Below, piece by piece: positions 5,511 through 5,727 of a stretch of 5,727 bases of DNA (positions are counted from its first letter, which is position 1; each line of letters starts with the position of its first letter). A model generated the notes under the pieces. That model was not told the DNA's origin, made no database searches, and saw nothing but the letters and a program-made list of their open reading frames with translations. The stretch comes from Planctomycetaceae bacterium (GTDB lineage: Bacteria > Planctomycetota > Planctomycetia > Pirellulales > Thermoguttaceae). The stretch covers positions 1 to 5,727 of the forward strand of contig JAITQV010000613.1 of NCBI GenBank assembly GCA_031288765.1. Reading direction: 5' to 3'. Made by a program: the position numbers and the translations under genes.

Positions 5511-5672
5511 TGTACTTTCCAAAAATTTTTTGTTTTCATCTGTCAATTCTTTAGTAATTTGTAACGGTGCGGAATGGTAGTGCCCGCTGATAATCATTGT
5601 CCCAAAAGACAGTAAAATTATGCGGCTGGAATTATTGTTTCGTCCATTTGAATCATTTATTGCTCAAATTTC

Positions 5673-5726
5673 TCAGGCAGTCAGAATCAGATCTTTGAGT
5701 TTCTCGAATATTTTTTGAGGGTTCTG
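5673..5726 (-). CDS. Possible C-terminal end of a minus-strand gene entering from the right edge
   Basis: From the window edge the minus strand reads QNPQKIFEKLKDLILTA and then a TGA at 5675-5673. The composition resembles an amphipathic C-terminal helix. With only 17 codons there is no way to recognise a family, and another minus-strand frame is also open over this stretch. It could equally be part of the same repeat-rich debris as the preceding 160 bases, in which I see no convincing gene. Confidence 0.2.
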   Translation of the reverse strand, partial: QNPQKIFEKLKDLILTA

Positions 5727-5727
5727 C

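Noticed and set aside
5502..5597. 31-codon minus-strand frame with SGHYHSAP, resembling a metallophosphoesterase GHxH motif
   Set aside because: It is too short, has no Shine-Dalgarno and no other motif of that family nearby, and its end falls inside the direct repeat. The motif is probably a coincidence.

Overview
The window looks like a bacterial chromosome fragment of moderate-to-low GC, most likely from a planctomycete-type organism. That guess rests on the style of the two large proteins: a RibD with an 'LNAPYL...RPWIIAKWAMTLDGR' linker, and a secreted multi-domain hydrolase-like protein ending in an 'LED.R.R.DR' type tail. It also fits the general lack of Shine-Dalgarno sequences. It is inference, not proof. 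The gene density is low, and the long spacers are full of repeats and gene debris.

Layout. Bases 3-158 hold the C-terminal end of an unrecognised + strand protein cut by the window edge. Bases 159-954 hold no convincing gene. They contain an 11-unit, 21-bp tandem repeat array (280-510) whose units carry 12-bp palindromes, followed by a cluster of GC-rich hairpins and repeat-like sequence (581-760). Bases 955-2088 encode the bifunctional riboflavin enzyme RibD, with an extended promoter-like sequence so close to the ATG that the transcript may be leaderless. Bases 2089-2621 are a 533-bp AT-rich spacer. It ends in two inverted arrays of a 7-bp repeat, the second stopping 6 nt before the next start codon. 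Bases 2622-5027 encode an 801-residue exported protein: an N-terminal beta-rich region, a helical middle, an alpha/beta-hydrolase domain and a C-terminal beta domain. All three catalytic-triad positions of the hydrolase domain appear to be substituted, so it may be a pseudo-enzyme. Bases about 5051-5408 on the minus strand hold a decaying, N-terminally truncated Rpn/PD-(D/E)XK 'putative transposase' gene with two frame breaks. Its homology stops exactly at a 23-bp direct repeat (5408-5430 and 5488-5510) that brackets a small hairpin. The last 55 bases may hold the end of another minus-strand gene.

The genes do not form an obvious operon. RibD belongs to flavin biosynthesis, but no other rib gene and no FMN riboswitch is visible. 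The large exported protein appears to be an independent unit. The most unusual items are the palindromic 21-bp array, the inverted heptamer arrays at a start codon, and the triad-less hydrolase.
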